Source of the DNA: Pantoea eucrina
Lineage (GTDB): Bacteria; Pseudomonadota; Gammaproteobacteria; Enterobacterales; Enterobacteriaceae
Direction: 5' to 3'
NCBI RefSeq assembly: GCF_001691555.1
Contig: NZ_MAYN01000002.1
Coordinates: 1-64,000 of the forward strand
DNA length: 64,000 nucleotides
The notes under the pieces are model-generated. The model made no database searches. It was given only the letters and a program-made list of their open reading frames with translations, and was not told where the DNA came from. Both the position numbers and the translations under genes were made by a program. Below, piece by piece: positions 63,327-64,000 of this stretch. Numbering within the stretch: position 1 is the first letter of the stretch; each line of letters begins with the position of its first letter.

Positions 63327-63381
63327 CTATCCCAGCGTAATATGCGCCTGGGTTCGCTTGTTTGCATAGTGAAACTGTTTC

Positions 63382-63391
63382 GGATTAATCC
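63382..63391. promoter_or_regulatory. GGATTAATCC palindrome before structured RNA 2
   Basis: A perfect 10-bp core within CGGATTAATCCTAAAAAA, at the 5' border of the second non-coding region, as for structured RNA 1. Confidence 0.5.
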
Positions 63392-63874
63392 TAAAAAACG
63401 GCATAGCTTACCTAATGCCCCCAAGGTGATATTAATCAACCCGGAGCGAAGCGACCACGTCAGTCACTTATCTTTTGACCCTAAGGGTCAGCCAGCAGAG
63501 AGTGCAATCATTGGTAAAACTCTAACTTTATCAGGTACCTGTTATCGTACGGCGAGACGGTGACAGAGCCTGCTTTTGGTGGCAGGGACCATATCACGTG
63601 AACCTGTTTATCCTGTCGGAGACCGGGGCTCAGTCCTTAGAGTCTTACTTGCAGGGATGAGTTAATGTCTGGTTTCGGTTTTGGGGAGTCCGCCGGAGGT
63701 GACAAGCCTTCCTGCGCTTGCTAGGATGTGATTGCTACGTCAGCATCCGTTAGGTTTCGGTGGATGGTGAGTAGGAAGTTGGGGAACTCTCTACTCAGGG
63801 CCATTCCAGCGCCTAGCAAGTACCTGCGGATACGAATGTAACTAAGCCTCGTGATTATGTCACGGGGCTTTTTT
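63392..63874 (+). ncRNA. Candidate structured RNA 2 (about 480 nt)
   Basis: The 585 bases 63327-63911 hold no convincing gene. As rightward RNA they contain several exact helices: CTTGCTAGG 63717-63725 with CCTAGCAAG 63812-63820; inside that domain GAGTAG 63769-63774 with CTACTC 63791-63796 and AGTT/AACT; TGACCC 63476-63481 with GGGTCA 63485-63490; GGCAT 63400-63404 with ATGCC 63415-63419; CCTGC 63569-63573 with GCAGG 63582-63586; AGAGT 63499-63503 with ACTCT 63519-63523. A terminator follows. It could be a free RNA or a long leader of the gene at 63912. Family not recognised. Confidence 0.6.
63845..63874 (+). terminator. Terminator at the end of structured RNA 2
   Basis: AGCCTCGTGA pairs with TCACGGGGCT (10 bp, one wobble), followed by six T. 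Confidence 0.9.
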
Positions 63875-63911
63875 ACGTCTGGTGATCTGGCAACTACTGG
63901 AAAGATCCTCT

Positions 63912-64000
63912 ATGCACCTGCGTGATCTGATCCGCCAAGTGTTTGTTAACACTGACGATCAAACCTTCAACACAATCATCTCTGCAGCCACAAAACACGA
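63912..64000 (+). CDS. Small early protein, 5' part (runs off the window)
   Basis: MHLRDLIRQVFVNTDDQTFNTIISAATKH continues past the last base. The N-terminus fits the early small-protein pattern (M-x-L-x-x-L-I). GGAAAGA lies about 8 bases ahead. It follows the terminator of structured RNA 2. Confidence 0.5.
   Translation, partial: MHLRDLIRQVFVNTDDQTFNTIISAATKH

Noticed and set aside
63342-63563. 73-codon frame beginning MRLGSLVCIVKLF at the start of structured region 2
   Set aside because: No ribosome site, odd composition (late half PERSDHVSHLSFDPKG), and it runs across exact RNA helices and the palindrome. The non-coding reading fits better.
1-64000. tRNA genes, CRISPR arrays, insertion sequences, integrase
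   Set aside because: None recognised on either strand; the dispersed heptad repeats have no CRISPR-like spacing.

Overview
This window is a large part of a lytic podovirus genome of the N4 group (Schitoviridae) that infects an enterobacterial host. The diagnostic genes are all present. They are an N4-gp56-type major capsid protein with portal, scaffold and terminase; a giant virion RNA polymerase (vRNAP) with T7-like motifs; a two-subunit phage RNA polymerase (gp15/gp16 type); an N4-type single-stranded DNA binding protein; and a family A DNA polymerase beside a primase-helicase. An enterobacterial host is inferred from the UmuD'-like protein, the LexA box and the ANR-type regulator. The window starts inside a helicase gene and ends inside a small gene, so it is a slice of a longer genome, probably opened at an arbitrary point.

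Layout. (1) 1-11.9 kb, rightward: middle/replication genes. These are a helicase C-terminus, an ANR-like protein, DNA polymerase, ThyX, a PD-(D/E)XK nuclease, primase-helicase, a RecA-like NTPase, SSB and a RusA-type resolvase. (2) 11.9-33.6 kb, leftward: vRNAP, split here by a frameshift; injected virion proteins; capsid, scaffold and portal. (3) 33.7-35.8 kb, rightward: a lysis cassette (two holin-like proteins, GH24 lysozyme, overlapping spanins, a secreted protein) lying inside the late block. (4) 35.8-45.0 kb, leftward: two beta-helix tail spike/fibre proteins, an adaptor-like protein, and terminase large and putative small subunits. (5) 45.0-48.4 kb, rightward: a structured non-coding region, an N4-gp49 family protein, and a protein with a Tad2 (anti-Thoeris)-like domain. 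(6) 48.4-64 kb, rightward: the early region. It holds about 45 tiny, mostly overlapping genes, the two RNA polymerase II subunit genes, and between them a mazEF pair plus a LexA-boxed UmuD' look-alike. A second structured non-coding region follows.

How it fits together. In N4 the vRNAP enters with the DNA and reads promoters that fold as 5-bp-stem, 3-base-loop hairpins. Four sites in the early region have that geometry with GG at the expected start (48.37, 52.17, 52.54 and 57.81 kb), and each is followed by a well-initiated gene. The vRNAP would transcribe the small-gene arrays and the RNAPII subunits. RNAPII would then transcribe the replication genes. SSB with host RNA polymerase would transcribe the late genes.

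The most unusual contents are: a tandem array of about 13 small four-cysteine proteins ending in CxxCP(L/I/M/F); a second array of small proteins joined by conserved 14-nt overlaps; a pre-shortened, active-site-dead UmuD' mimic under an SOS box; two long structured RNA regions, each with a palindrome at the 5' end and a terminator at the 3' end; and the split vRNAP. Function names rest on motifs and remembered family features. No database search was run.
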